DNA of 29,854 bases. Source: an uncultured Nitrososphaera sp. Its GTDB lineage: Archaea; Thermoproteota; Nitrososphaeria; Nitrososphaerales; Nitrososphaeraceae. Shown here one piece after another: positions 23,876 through 29,854 of the stretch (within the stretch, counting starts at the first letter, position 1; each line of letters begins with the position of its first letter). The notes under the pieces were generated by a model, which was given only the letters and a program-made list of their open reading frames with translations, had not been told where the DNA came from and did not search any database. The stretch lies in the NCBI RefSeq assembly GCF_946478925.1, contig NZ_CAMLDP010000012.1:1-29854 (forward strand). Direction: 5' to 3'. A program made the translations under genes and the position numbers.

Positions 23876-24638
23876 GACTGTGTATTTCGTCGGCTCGGGG
23901 CCGGGCGACCCGGAGCTCATCACGCTCAAGGCAAAAAAACTCGTCGAGCAGGCAGATGTCATCATCTATTCCGGCTCGCTTTTCAACCCAAAGAACTTGG
24001 AATACGCCCGCAAGGACGCCGAGTTGCACGATGCGGCTCTGATTGACAGGGAGAAAATCTACCAGATACTCCGCGACAGCGCCCTTGAAGGCAGGCTTGC
24101 AATCAGGTTCCACGACGGCGATCCTGCGCTCTTTAGCACCATCCGGGAGCAGATAGACAAGCTTGAGGCGGACGGCATCACGTGCAAGGTGGTGCCCGGG
24201 GTGACTGCAATCCTCGGCGCGGCCGCAGACCTAAAGCTGGAGGTGACGCTTCCAGGCATCACGCAGACTTTGATAATAACGAGGGCGGAGCTCCGCACGC
24301 CGGTGCCCGAACGCGAGGCCATATCAGAGCTTGCCAAGCACGGCGCCACGATGGCGTTCTACTTGAGCGTGCACCTGATAGGCGACGTAGTAAAAGAACT
24401 GCTGAAAGGCGGCGTGTACACCGAGCAGACGCCGGCGGCAGTCGTGTACCGGGCGACGTGGGAGGACGAAAAGATAATCAAGGGCACTCTTTCCGACATT
24501 GCCGAAAAGACGAAAAAGGAAAAGATAATCAAGACCGCGCTGATCATCGTAGGCGACGTGATTGCGCCCAGGAAATACGAGCACGCCAAGGTGTACGACG
24601 CCGGCTTTACCCACGGCTACAGAAAGGCAGAAAAGTGA
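23862..24638 (+). CDS. cbiF: Precorrin-4/cobalt-precorrin-4 C11-methyltransferase
   Basis: This S-adenosylmethionine-dependent enzyme methylates C11 in corrin ring formation. Typical motifs are VYFVGSGPGDPELITLKA, DVIIYSGSLFNP (characteristic of CbiF/CobM), HDGDPALFSTI, VVPGVTAILGAAA and the C-terminal TALIIVGDVI. At 258 residues it has the usual length. It overlaps the end of cbiL and is translated from the same transcript; the remaining corrin-ring genes are not in this window. A perfect six-pair hairpin follows its stop. Confidence 0.94.
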   Translation: MQESKTVYFVGSGPGDPELITLKAKKLVEQADVIIYSGSLFNPKNLEYARKDAELHDAALIDREKIYQILRDSALEGRLAIRFHDGDPALFSTIREQIDKLEADGITCKVVPGVTAILGAAADLKLEVTLPGITQTLIITRAELRTPVPEREAISELAKHGATMAFYLSVHLIGDVVKELLKGGVYTEQTPAAVVYRATWEDEKIIKGTLSDIAEKTKKEKIIKTALIIVGDVIAPRKYEHAKVYDAGFTHGYRKAEK

Positions 24639-24646
24639 AAGATGTA

Positions 24647-24662
24647 GGCAGACGTTTCTGCC
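24647..24662 (+). terminator. Hairpin after the cobalamin pair
   Basis: GGCAGA and TCTGCC form a perfect stem with a CGTT tetraloop, nine bases after the cbiF stop. No T-run follows (CCATAATAATAACG), so it may act as a 3'-end stabiliser rather than a true terminator. Confidence 0.5.
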
Positions 24663-24726
24663 ATAATAATAACGAGTGAAAAGTGATCCGGCAGCTGGAA
24701 ATGCTGTGTCGTCTCTGGAATAAATT

Positions 24727-24751
24727 GAAAAAGGAAAAAGAGAGGAGGGTT
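24727..24751 (-). terminator. U-rich terminator after the membrane peptide gene
   Basis: On the minus strand the bases directly after the stop are rich in T (TCTCTTTTTCCTTTTT), the usual archaeal termination signal without a strong hairpin. Confidence 0.45.
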
Positions 24752-24964
24752 TTAGGCCTTTTTCGCCCATGCAGTCACGGTTATGGTGCTTATTGCTGCG
24801 CCAGCCCCGCCGCAGACCATGGCCATGATGATGCTCTGGTCCAGCATAGGCCATATGGCCTTGAGGTACTGCCCCACCGCAGGGGTTGCGAGGTAGGCCA
24901 TGAAGCCTATCGCAAAGCCAACGGCCGCAAATATCCCTATGATGCCTGCTCTTGAAGCCATCAT
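24752..24964 (-). CDS. Small two-helix membrane protein, 70 aa
   Basis: Two hydrophobic helices (about 4-27 and 42-66) are joined by a short loop LATPAVGQYLKAIWP; the protein ends AWAKKA. Gly and Ala are frequent in both helices, which suggests packing or oligomerisation. I chose ATG 24964 because GGTGA lies just upstream as a ribosome binding site; GTG 24970 is the alternative. The start lies nine bases after the stop of the ESCRT-III-like gene, so the two are one operon. This suggests that it helps that protein act at the membrane. The family is not recognised; it is not a rotary ATPase c subunit, as no suitably placed helix carboxylate is present. Confidence 0.78.
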   Translation of the reverse strand: MMASRAGIIGIFAAVGFAIGFMAYLATPAVGQYLKAIWPMLDQSIIMAMVCGGAGAAISTITVTAWAKKA

Positions 24965-24973
24965 GCTCACCTA

Positions 24974-25621
24974 CTATTGCTGGTGTCCCTCCGCGGACAC
25001 TCTCGCGCTTCCGACAGGAATAGAGGGGAACTTGTCCGTCACCCTCTGCTCCGCGACGGCAGACGCTTCCATCATTATCTGGTCTATGTCGCCTCCTGAA
25101 CCTTGGTTTATCTCGACTCCCATGCCGCTTCCCTGCAGCGAGTCCATCATGATGCCGCTGAGCAGGTTCTGCATGTTGCCAATCTCGGTGTCCGCGCCTG
25201 GCATGAACCGTGTGAGCCCTGACTTTAGGCCCTTTATTGAGGCCATCGCCGGGCCAAGTGCCACCATCGCGTCTCCAAGGTCGTGCACAGTGGACAGTCT
25301 CATCTGCACCTGCTCGATTGCCATCTTGGCGTTTCCAAGAGTCTTTGAGATCTTGCGCACCTCTGCAAGCTCGTTTGAGAGGACCTTTGCAGTGTCAGCG
25401 TCGTGCCTCTGCATCGCGTCCACCACCCTCCTGAACAGTGAGGCGTCCCTCTCGTTCATCTTGGTGATCATTGTGTCTAATTTTGATGTCTGCAGCTGAA
25501 GCTTGTTTACAGCCGTCTCGATCCTCGGTTTCAGCGGTCCCTGAGGTCTCAGGGTCTCCCTCAGTTTATCGCTGGCCGAAGCCTTGCTCTGATTGCTCCA
25601 GTTCTTGTCGAAGCCAGTCAT
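24974..25621 (-). CDS. ESCRT-III/Snf7-like protein (CdvB paralogue)
   Basis: This 215-residue protein matches the Snf7 core of archaeal CdvB proteins: a basic, long first helix pair (LKPRIETAVNKLQLQTSKLD, then RDASLFRRVVDAMQRHD) and further helices with AKVLSNELAEVRKISKTLG and AIEQVQMRLSTVHDLGD. Such proteins polymerise on membranes and drive cell division or vesicle release. The C-terminal winged-helix region of CdvB, which binds CdvA, is absent, as in CdvB1/B2-type paralogues. A Pro-containing tail (KFPSIPVG) could be a MIM2-like site for the CdvC/Vps4 ATPase; this is inference. A TATA-like GAAATTAAAAAC lies about 25 bases ahead of the ATG. Confidence 0.9.
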   Translation of the reverse strand: MTGFDKNWSNQSKASASDKLRETLRPQGPLKPRIETAVNKLQLQTSKLDTMITKMNERDASLFRRVVDAMQRHDADTAKVLSNELAEVRKISKTLGNAKMAIEQVQMRLSTVHDLGDAMVALGPAMASIKGLKSGLTRFMPGADTEIGNMQNLLSGIMMDSLQGSGMGVEINQGSGGDIDQIMMEASAVAEQRVTDKFPSIPVGSARVSAEGHQQ

Positions 25622-25787
25622 GGATTGCCATGCTGTTTTTCGTTTTTAATTTCGGGTGTATAATCCGGTAAACCGGCAGGTCAGCTAGCAAGCAGCGTTG
25701 TTGAGACGCATGTGTTATAGAGGAAAAATGCAGTCAAAAACTACATTTTTGCACCAGGAACATCGCAAAAAAGAGGCGACGACGCGC

Positions 25788-27221
25788 TCACGGGAGCGGG
25801 TTTATCTCCCGGATTGTAAAGTTGGAGAAGCCCATCGTCGCAAACTCGCTTCTTATGTAGACCGAAAGCATCGGCTTTTTCGACTCGCTGCTGGCGTCTA
25901 CGTACGAGTGTATGAGCTGCAGCGCGGGGTCCACGAGGGATTTGCACGGCTCCATGCCGACCCCAAAGTTTGTGCCGTCGTCCACGAACTCGGTCATGTT
26001 CTCCCATTTGCCGCCGTTTGCGCCGAAAGTCATGTCCCGGTACAGCTCCAGCTTTACCTTGGTGTCGTTGTCCATGTTGCGCAGGACGTACTTTATGCCC
26101 ACCCATGTGTCCTTTGGAAGCTCGCTCCAAGGTTGTTTGGGCGCCACCTCGGTGTAGCCATTTGGCAGGTGGTGGGCTATTTCTTTGACAAACGCCCACT
26201 TGCCATTGTCCAGCGCCACGCCTCCGTAGCCCCTGTCGTCGCAGAGGTTGATGTTTTCGTCGGCGTTCGTACCGTGGTTGGTCCGTGCAAACAGCTCCGG
26301 CCCGGAATAGTCCACAAGCTGCGTCTCGTTTACCCTCTTGGCGTACACCGTTATCTCTAGGTTCTCCGACCACTGCCTCACGTTGGCAGGGTCGTGCACG
26401 TACATCCTGGTATAGTTGCCAGAAGCCGTCAGCGTGCCCCTGCCGTCTATCGTGTAGGTGCTCTCGCCATGGTCCGTGTCAAACCAGCTGTCGTCGGGGT
26501 CGACTTCGTTGCCTATTGTCCGTGGATTGCCATTGTCCCAGCTTGACGACCATTCCAGCCCGCCGGCGGCTGTGGGGTAAAGCTCGGCGACGCCAAACTT
26601 GTCTGTTGTTATTGCTGGGGGTGATGATAATGAAGGCGAGGTGGGTGGAGAAGGGTTTGCCACAGGCGCGGCGGTCATCTGACTTGGCACCTCGGAAACC
26701 TGTATTGGCATGACGTACCACTGGCGGCTTCCATCGTCGTCAATCACGCGCGCCAGTATTTCATGGATTCCTGGCTGCAGCATGCGGTAGTAGTATGTCC
26801 ATGCCGACCAGTCGCCGGGCGAGGCGGGCTTTGCAGGCTCGTACGGGGTGTTTTCCGTCCTGACTTCGACGAGCTTTATCTTGCTGCTATCATTATTGTT
26901 GCCATAAGAGCCCGACGATGACGCCTGGCCGTTTATTATTATCGCCATGTCAGATGCGGCAAGGCCGCTCTTGTCGCCTGTAGACGGATCTATTGTTATC
27001 GAAGGCGCGGTTTTGTCTTCTTGTAACGCAGAAGCGGTACCTGCAGAAAGAAAAGGCAATGCAAGCAGCATTGCAGACAGGGCGGCAGCAAAAACGAGCC
27101 GCTTGTGGGTGTCATTGGGGCCTAGCCCGATTATTTGGCCGACGGTGCCGGATCGGCGGCCTGTTGCTCTGCTTCTAGAATGTCTCGGTGGGTTTTCTCT
27201 TCCCCTGTTTTTGCGGCCCAT
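25788..27221 (-). CDS. Secreted beta-rich protein, 477 aa
   Basis: After a basic N-terminal segment (about 1-45, rich in Arg) comes a signal-like hydrophobic stretch (LVFAAALSAMLLALPFLSAG) with a likely cleavage near ASA. The mature part has a first beta domain (to about 185, with WYVMPIQVSEVPS), a Pro/Ser linker, and a C-terminal domain of about 270 residues rich in Asn, Asp, Trp and Gly that looks like a concanavalin-type lectin or glycan-binding fold. The three visible cysteine-poor regions carry no catalytic motif. ATG 27221 is preferred: GATATACATT lies upstream and CAGAGAG just before it. It may bind or act on extracellular polysaccharide, which is inference. Confidence 0.83.
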   Translation of the reverse strand: MGRKNRGRENPPRHSRSRATGRRSGTVGQIIGLGPNDTHKRLVFAAALSAMLLALPFLSAGTASALQEDKTAPSITIDPSTGDKSGLAASDMAIIINGQASSSGSYGNNNDSSKIKLVEVRTENTPYEPAKPASPGDWSAWTYYYRMLQPGIHEILARVIDDDGSRQWYVMPIQVSEVPSQMTAAPVANPSPPTSPSLSSPPAITTDKFGVAELYPTAAGGLEWSSSWDNGNPRTIGNEVDPDDSWFDTDHGESTYTIDGRGTLTASGNYTRMYVHDPANVRQWSENLEITVYAKRVNETQLVDYSGPELFARTNHGTNADENINLCDDRGYGGVALDNGKWAFVKEIAHHLPNGYTEVAPKQPWSELPKDTWVGIKYVLRNMDNDTKVKLELYRDMTFGANGGKWENMTEFVDDGTNFGVGMEPCKSLVDPALQLIHSYVDASSESKKPMLSVYIRSEFATMGFSNFTIREINPLP

Positions 27222-27410
27222 ATGCTCTCTGCGTTCCGATTGCCGGATACATGTAATGTATATCAATGAACACGTCAACGGCGCATGAAATACCGGAACT
27301 TTTCGCCACGCTTCGCGAACGCGGGCAGGACTGTCTCATTCTTGCGCAAACGGCGGATGCCGCGCCCATCTGGGCGGAGGGATTCGGCGGGCCTCTTCTT
27401 CTTTTTTGCG

Positions 27411-27701
27411 TCAGAGCGGCAGGCGCATTACTTCCTTGGTGGCCACAGAGCCCCACGCGCCCATGCCGCGGCTATTGCCCGGCTCGGCAGGACCGGTTAT
27501 GACGCTCACCATGATCTCCTTTGCCGCCATCGGCGGCCACAGCATGGCGACGTACTCGCCGGTGTTGCCGGCCTTGTCCAAGGACGCCATCTCGGCGTTC
27601 TTGAAACCCGCGGCCGCCAGCTTTGCCTTCACCGGCTCTGCCAAGTTGCGCTGGCCGTGCACAATCACATAGACCTTTTTAGTGCCATCTATCTGAGACA
27701 T
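27411..27701 (-). CDS. Small hypothetical protein, 96 aa
   Basis: The protein begins MSQIDGTKKVYVIVHGQRNL and has the order strand-helix-strand with a Gly/Pro-rich tail (ITGPAEPGNSRGMGAWGSVA). No family is recognised. The ATG lies about 26 bases after GTTTATAGTCC on the minus strand (about 27722-27732), an element that falls inside the first codons of the divergent gene. Start codons of the two genes are only 11 bases apart. Confidence 0.72.
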   Translation of the reverse strand: MSQIDGTKKVYVIVHGQRNLAEPVKAKLAAAGFKNAEMASLDKAGNTGEYVAMLWPPMAAKEIMVSVITGPAEPGNSRGMGAWGSVATKEVMRLPL

Positions 27702-27712
27702 GGCTCTGAATC

Positions 27713-28345
27713 GTGGTTAGGACTATAAACGTGTTAGTGTCCCGGTCAGGAGTCGTGATAGTGGCCGACTCGCACATGGCAATGGTGCTCCCAGACGACG
27801 TTTCAGAGCGCATCTCCGAGTTTGTCGCAGGCAGGAGGGGCTTCCCGTTCATCGAAAAGGGCGAGCTTGCGTGCGTCATGTACCTGTACGGCAGGTCGGC
27901 CGGCGTCAGGCATGAAGATGAGGTTGCCGAGGCGGCGGGGCTTGCCCAGCGCACGGCAAGGCAGGTGTCAATCGATATAGACGGCTACATCAACAGCTCT
28001 GCAGGCAAGCTCGACTCTGAATACATCAGGAGCAAGTACCTAAACCGCGGACTCCAGCTTGCGGTGGAGAAAAAGAGCGGCGCAGGCAGGCTCGCAGGCG
28101 ATCCGGCAATCATCTCTGACTGCTTTGCGCAGCACGTCGCATTCTACAGGCAGGACTACTTCTTTGGCCTGTACGGGCCGCTGAAGGAGGGCGAGCTGAC
28201 GGCCGACATCCGGGGCTCACTTCTGGGCAGGATGGTGATGGTATGCTACAACAGGAAAAGCGAACAGGAGCTTGGCTCACATCCGCTGATACCGGTGTAT
28301 GTGTGGTTCAAGGGACGGACGCAGCAGCAAAGTAGCAATATATAG
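27713..28345 (+). CDS. Hypothetical protein, 210 aa
   Basis: This soluble alpha/beta protein starts with a strand-rich segment (TINVLVSRSGVVIVADSH) and has a helical middle (AEAAGLAQRTARQVSIDIDG). That middle looks like a small helical domain of the kind used for DNA or protein contact, but no signature is certain. The GTG start is supported by a TATA-like CTTTTTAGTG at about 27677-27686 inside the divergent gene. It is followed by another unknown gene with its own promoter at the stop codon. Function unknown. Confidence 0.75.
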   Translation: MVRTINVLVSRSGVVIVADSHMAMVLPDDVSERISEFVAGRRGFPFIEKGELACVMYLYGRSAGVRHEDEVAEAAGLAQRTARQVSIDIDGYINSSAGKLDSEYIRSKYLNRGLQLAVEKKSGAGRLAGDPAIISDCFAQHVAFYRQDYFFGLYGPLKEGELTADIRGSLLGRMVMVCYNRKSEQELGSHPLIPVYVWFKGRTQQQSSNI

Positions 28346-28346
28346 C
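28334..28346 (+). promoter_or_regulatory. TATA box overlapping a stop codon
   Basis: AGCAATATATAGC contains a strong TATA element and includes the TAG stop of the preceding gene. It lies about 25 bases ahead of the GTG at 28365 and decides that start. Confidence 0.55.
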
Positions 28347-28364
28347 GAAAGTGCGTTTTTGCGC

Positions 28365-28838
28365 GTGTTGCAGGAAGAAGGGCCTCGCGCTCCGGTGGTC
28401 AGGTTCTCCGAGTTTCTCGGCATGGGCTATTTCGGAGACGAGCGGCAGGACGTTGTGGCGCCAATATTTGACTCGCGGCACAACGCCGAGAAGGGCTGGT
28501 CGAGGGTCATGGAGATGCACGGCGATTTGCCGGTGTTTCACGCGGCGTTTGTGGAGCACTCTGCCAAGTACGAGTTCATCGCATACCCGCTTTCCATGAA
28601 CCCGGCGCAGATAAACTATGTCATCTACAGGTCGTTTTCAAGCCTCGCGTCCCTGCACAAGTTCAAAGAGACGCACGACGGGCGCACGTACATCAAGTTC
28701 GGCTGGCAGGACATAACCAAGCCGCAAAAGTTTGATGTGCTTGCGCAGTACGCGTTCGTAGACGCAGTCGAGTTTCTGGCGGTGCAGGACGTCAAGCCGG
28801 GGACGATGATTGACAGGATAAGGAAAAACGATCTTTAG
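28365..28838 (+). CDS. Hypothetical protein, 157 aa
   Basis: I do not recognise this protein. It reads as a compact alpha/beta protein (VVRFSEFLGMGYFGDERQDV, then INYVIYRSFSSLASLHKF) with many aromatics and no cysteines, and it is probably cytosolic. I chose GTG 28365 rather than the longer frame from 28299, because a strong TATA box lies at the proper distance. The stop overlaps the convergent secreted HExxH gene by four bases. Confidence 0.75.
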   Translation: MLQEEGPRAPVVRFSEFLGMGYFGDERQDVVAPIFDSRHNAEKGWSRVMEMHGDLPVFHAAFVEHSAKYEFIAYPLSMNPAQINYVIYRSFSSLASLHKFKETHDGRTYIKFGWQDITKPQKFDVLAQYAFVDAVEFLAVQDVKPGTMIDRIRKNDL

Positions 28839-29566
28839 CTGTTCAGGGCAGTAGGAGAATTATAATGAATAATGCTGCTGCCGCAAATAGGCAAGCTGGC
28901 AGGACGGATGTTGAGAAACTTTAGCAGCCCTGCCCCGGCATCCTGGCTTGGGCCGAAGCCGGGATAGTAGCTTATCCGGTTGTTTGGAAGGAGCCTGCCT
29001 GCGTCATCGTGCCAGGTGCCATGTATTGCAAGGTGCCTTCCTTCGTGGTATATCGTGGCCGCCCACACAGGCGAGAATGCAGTATTTTCAGAGACGTTTG
29101 CCCAGCCGTCTACCGCGCTTGCGCGCTCGGCTCCAAAGCGCATGGAAATGTAATCCGTAAACTGCTTTTCAAGCGATTGCTGGTACACAAAGATGTAAAG
29201 CTCTTCGATATTTCCCGCCTTTTCCTGTGCGGCCTTGCGAAGCGCAGGCACCGTCACCTGCTCTATGTACTGGAAGGTGTTTGCATCTTTTTTGACCAGC
29301 CCATCAAAGCATGTCACGTCATAATCTTTTGGAAAATATTGCTTGTTGCCTTCAGGGTCTGGAAGCAGCATCCCCTTTTTTATCAGCTCCGCAGAACACC
29401 CTGTGTCATCAGTGACCACGAAAACGTTCATGTGCTGCTCGGGTGCTCTGCAAGCATATGCAGCTGGCAGATTATTGATGACAATAATAATTGCAGCAAC
29501 CACGCTGGCCAGCGTTGTCGTGATTGCCCTTGCGTACACAAAACATAGGTCCAGTCCTGCATACAA
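28835..29566 (-). CDS. Secreted HExxH protein, putative zinc protease of unknown family
   Basis: This is an intact member of the family seen decayed at 21709-22342. A signal sequence or anchor covers about 12-38 (LASVVAAIIIVINNLPAAYA). The mature part has MNVFVVTDDTGCSAELIKKG, DYDVTCFDGLV, EELYIFVYQQSLEKQF and the metal-type motif HEGRHLAIHGTWHDDAG near residue 180, so HExxH with further His and Asp downstream that could complete a zinc site. The spacing is not that of metzincins or thermolysin. Cysteines at several positions may form disulfides outside the cell. The TTG 29566 start lies about 27 bases after a TATA-like AAATATTG; GTG 29539 is the alternative. No protease family is assigned with certainty. 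Confidence 0.78.
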   Translation of the reverse strand: MYAGLDLCFVYARAITTTLASVVAAIIIVINNLPAAYACRAPEQHMNVFVVTDDTGCSAELIKKGMLLPDPEGNKQYFPKDYDVTCFDGLVKKDANTFQYIEQVTVPALRKAAQEKAGNIEELYIFVYQQSLEKQFTDYISMRFGAERASAVDGWANVSENTAFSPVWAATIYHEGRHLAIHGTWHDDAGRLLPNNRISYYPGFGPSQDAGAGLLKFLNIRPASLPICGSSIIHYNSPTALNS

Positions 29567-29720
29567 AAGAAACTGGACTTGATCTGCAACAATATTTGAG
29601 AAGAATTCCCTATGATAATGCTCTAGGTGAAATTATGTATGCATATTTGGCACATCATCGAGATCTCTCTCTTCTAGTCGAACCCGCCATCAAGCCTTGT
29701 AAATGAAGAGAAGGGTTAGG

Positions 29721-29758
29721 CCCGCCCAGCTGAAGCGTGAATGTTGTTGCTGGGCGGG
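29721..29758. repeat. GC-rich perfect inverted repeat
   Basis: CCCGCCCAGC (29721-29730) and GCTGGGCGGG (29749-29758) are exact reverse complements around an 18-base centre. It sits in an A/T-rich gap. It could form a stable RNA hairpin or be an end of a mobile element; there is no T-run after it. Confidence 0.7.
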
Positions 29759-29809
29759 AGGTGATTTGAGACTTGCTGGTAGATGCCAATATGCCAGACT
29801 TCCTGGAAA

Positions 29810-29837
29810 TTAGGCAAGCCTAATTAGGTTAGCCTAA
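29810..29837. promoter_or_regulatory. Two abutting DtxR/IdeR-type operator boxes
   Basis: TTAGGCAAGCCTAA (29810-29823) and TTAGGTTAGCCTAA (29824-29837) lie side by side. Both match the DtxR/IdeR iron-box core TTAGGTTAGSCTAA, the second exactly. A TATA-like AATATTTAAAC follows at 29836-29846, so a gene starting just beyond the window end is probably repressed by a DtxR-family metal regulator when iron (or manganese) is plentiful. Confidence 0.75.
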
Positions 29838-29846
29838 TATTTAAAC
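29836..29846 (+). promoter_or_regulatory. TATA-like promoter reading out of the window
   Basis: AATATTTAAAC overlaps the end of the second metal box. A transcription start at about 29868, outside the window, is expected. Overlap with the operator fits repression by steric block. Confidence 0.5.
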
Positions 29847-29854
29847 GGTCTTTC

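Noticed and set aside
24683..24955. Plus-strand GTG frame of 90 aa after cbiF
   Set aside because: Only the first 25 residues look helical; the rest is antisense to the membrane peptide gene.
24974..25621. Canonical CdvB with CdvA-binding domain
   Set aside because: The protein ends after the Snf7 core and a short tail; no winged-helix region is present, so it is a paralogue rather than the main CdvB.
27266..27502. Plus-strand frames starting at 27266 and 27285
   Set aside because: The first 40 residues of the 27266 frame look protein-like, but both frames run antisense into the better-supported 96-residue gene, and the 27285 frame is Arg-rich. A short real gene at 27266-27400 cannot be excluded.

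Overview
The window looks like about 30 kb of a Nitrososphaera-type soil ammonia-oxidising archaeon (Thaumarchaeota/Nitrososphaerota). I infer this from the gene content: a DnaJ-ferredoxin fusion, an ESCRT-III/CdvB paralogue, a GINS subunit, type I glutamine synthetase, cobalamin methyltransferases and many short secreted proteins. The DNA is moderately GC-rich, and starts are mostly leaderless, with a TATA-like box about 25-30 bases ahead of an ATG, GTG or TTG. I see no rRNA, tRNA, CRISPR array, intact insertion sequence or prophage.

Layout. 1-5211: an unknown protein (minus), an AMP-forming acyl-CoA synthetase and an M1 aminopeptidase with HEAT repeats (both plus). 5208-8880: a minus-strand run, read from right to left as two tiny membrane peptides, a HEPN-like protein, dCMP deaminase, an unknown protein, a tandem GNAT protein and an alpha/beta hydrolase. 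8881-9287: a non-coding gap with clear inverted repeats. 9288-13721: PolX-PHP, a four-helix membrane protein, an SQR/NDH-2-like flavoprotein, a 49-residue peptide and an SDR. 14007-16582: a secreted protein with a terminator at its stop codon, a frameshifted TfoX-domain gene, two small membrane proteins and GINS. 16658-21667: glutamine synthetase, a membrane-anchored exported protein, a parvulin with a small partner, a small unknown protein, a SIMPL protein and a SpoT/MESH1-like HD protein. 21709-22342: a decayed secreted HExxH gene. 22488-24638: DnaJ-ferredoxin, then CbiL and CbiF as an overlapping cobalamin pair. 24752-25621: a CdvB paralogue followed by a two-helix membrane peptide. 25788-29566: a large secreted beta-rich protein, three unknown proteins and an intact secreted HExxH protein. 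The right edge carries a GC-rich hairpin and two abutting DtxR/IdeR-type boxes in front of a promoter that reads out of the window.

How the genes relate. Most are single-gene or two-gene units, so few pathways are complete here. The best-supported functional pairs are CbiL-CbiF (corrin ring methylation) and CdvB paralogue plus membrane peptide (membrane remodelling, inferred). The most novel item is a secreted HExxH family present twice in the window: intact at 28835-29566 and as a pseudogene with two in-frame stops at 21709-22342.
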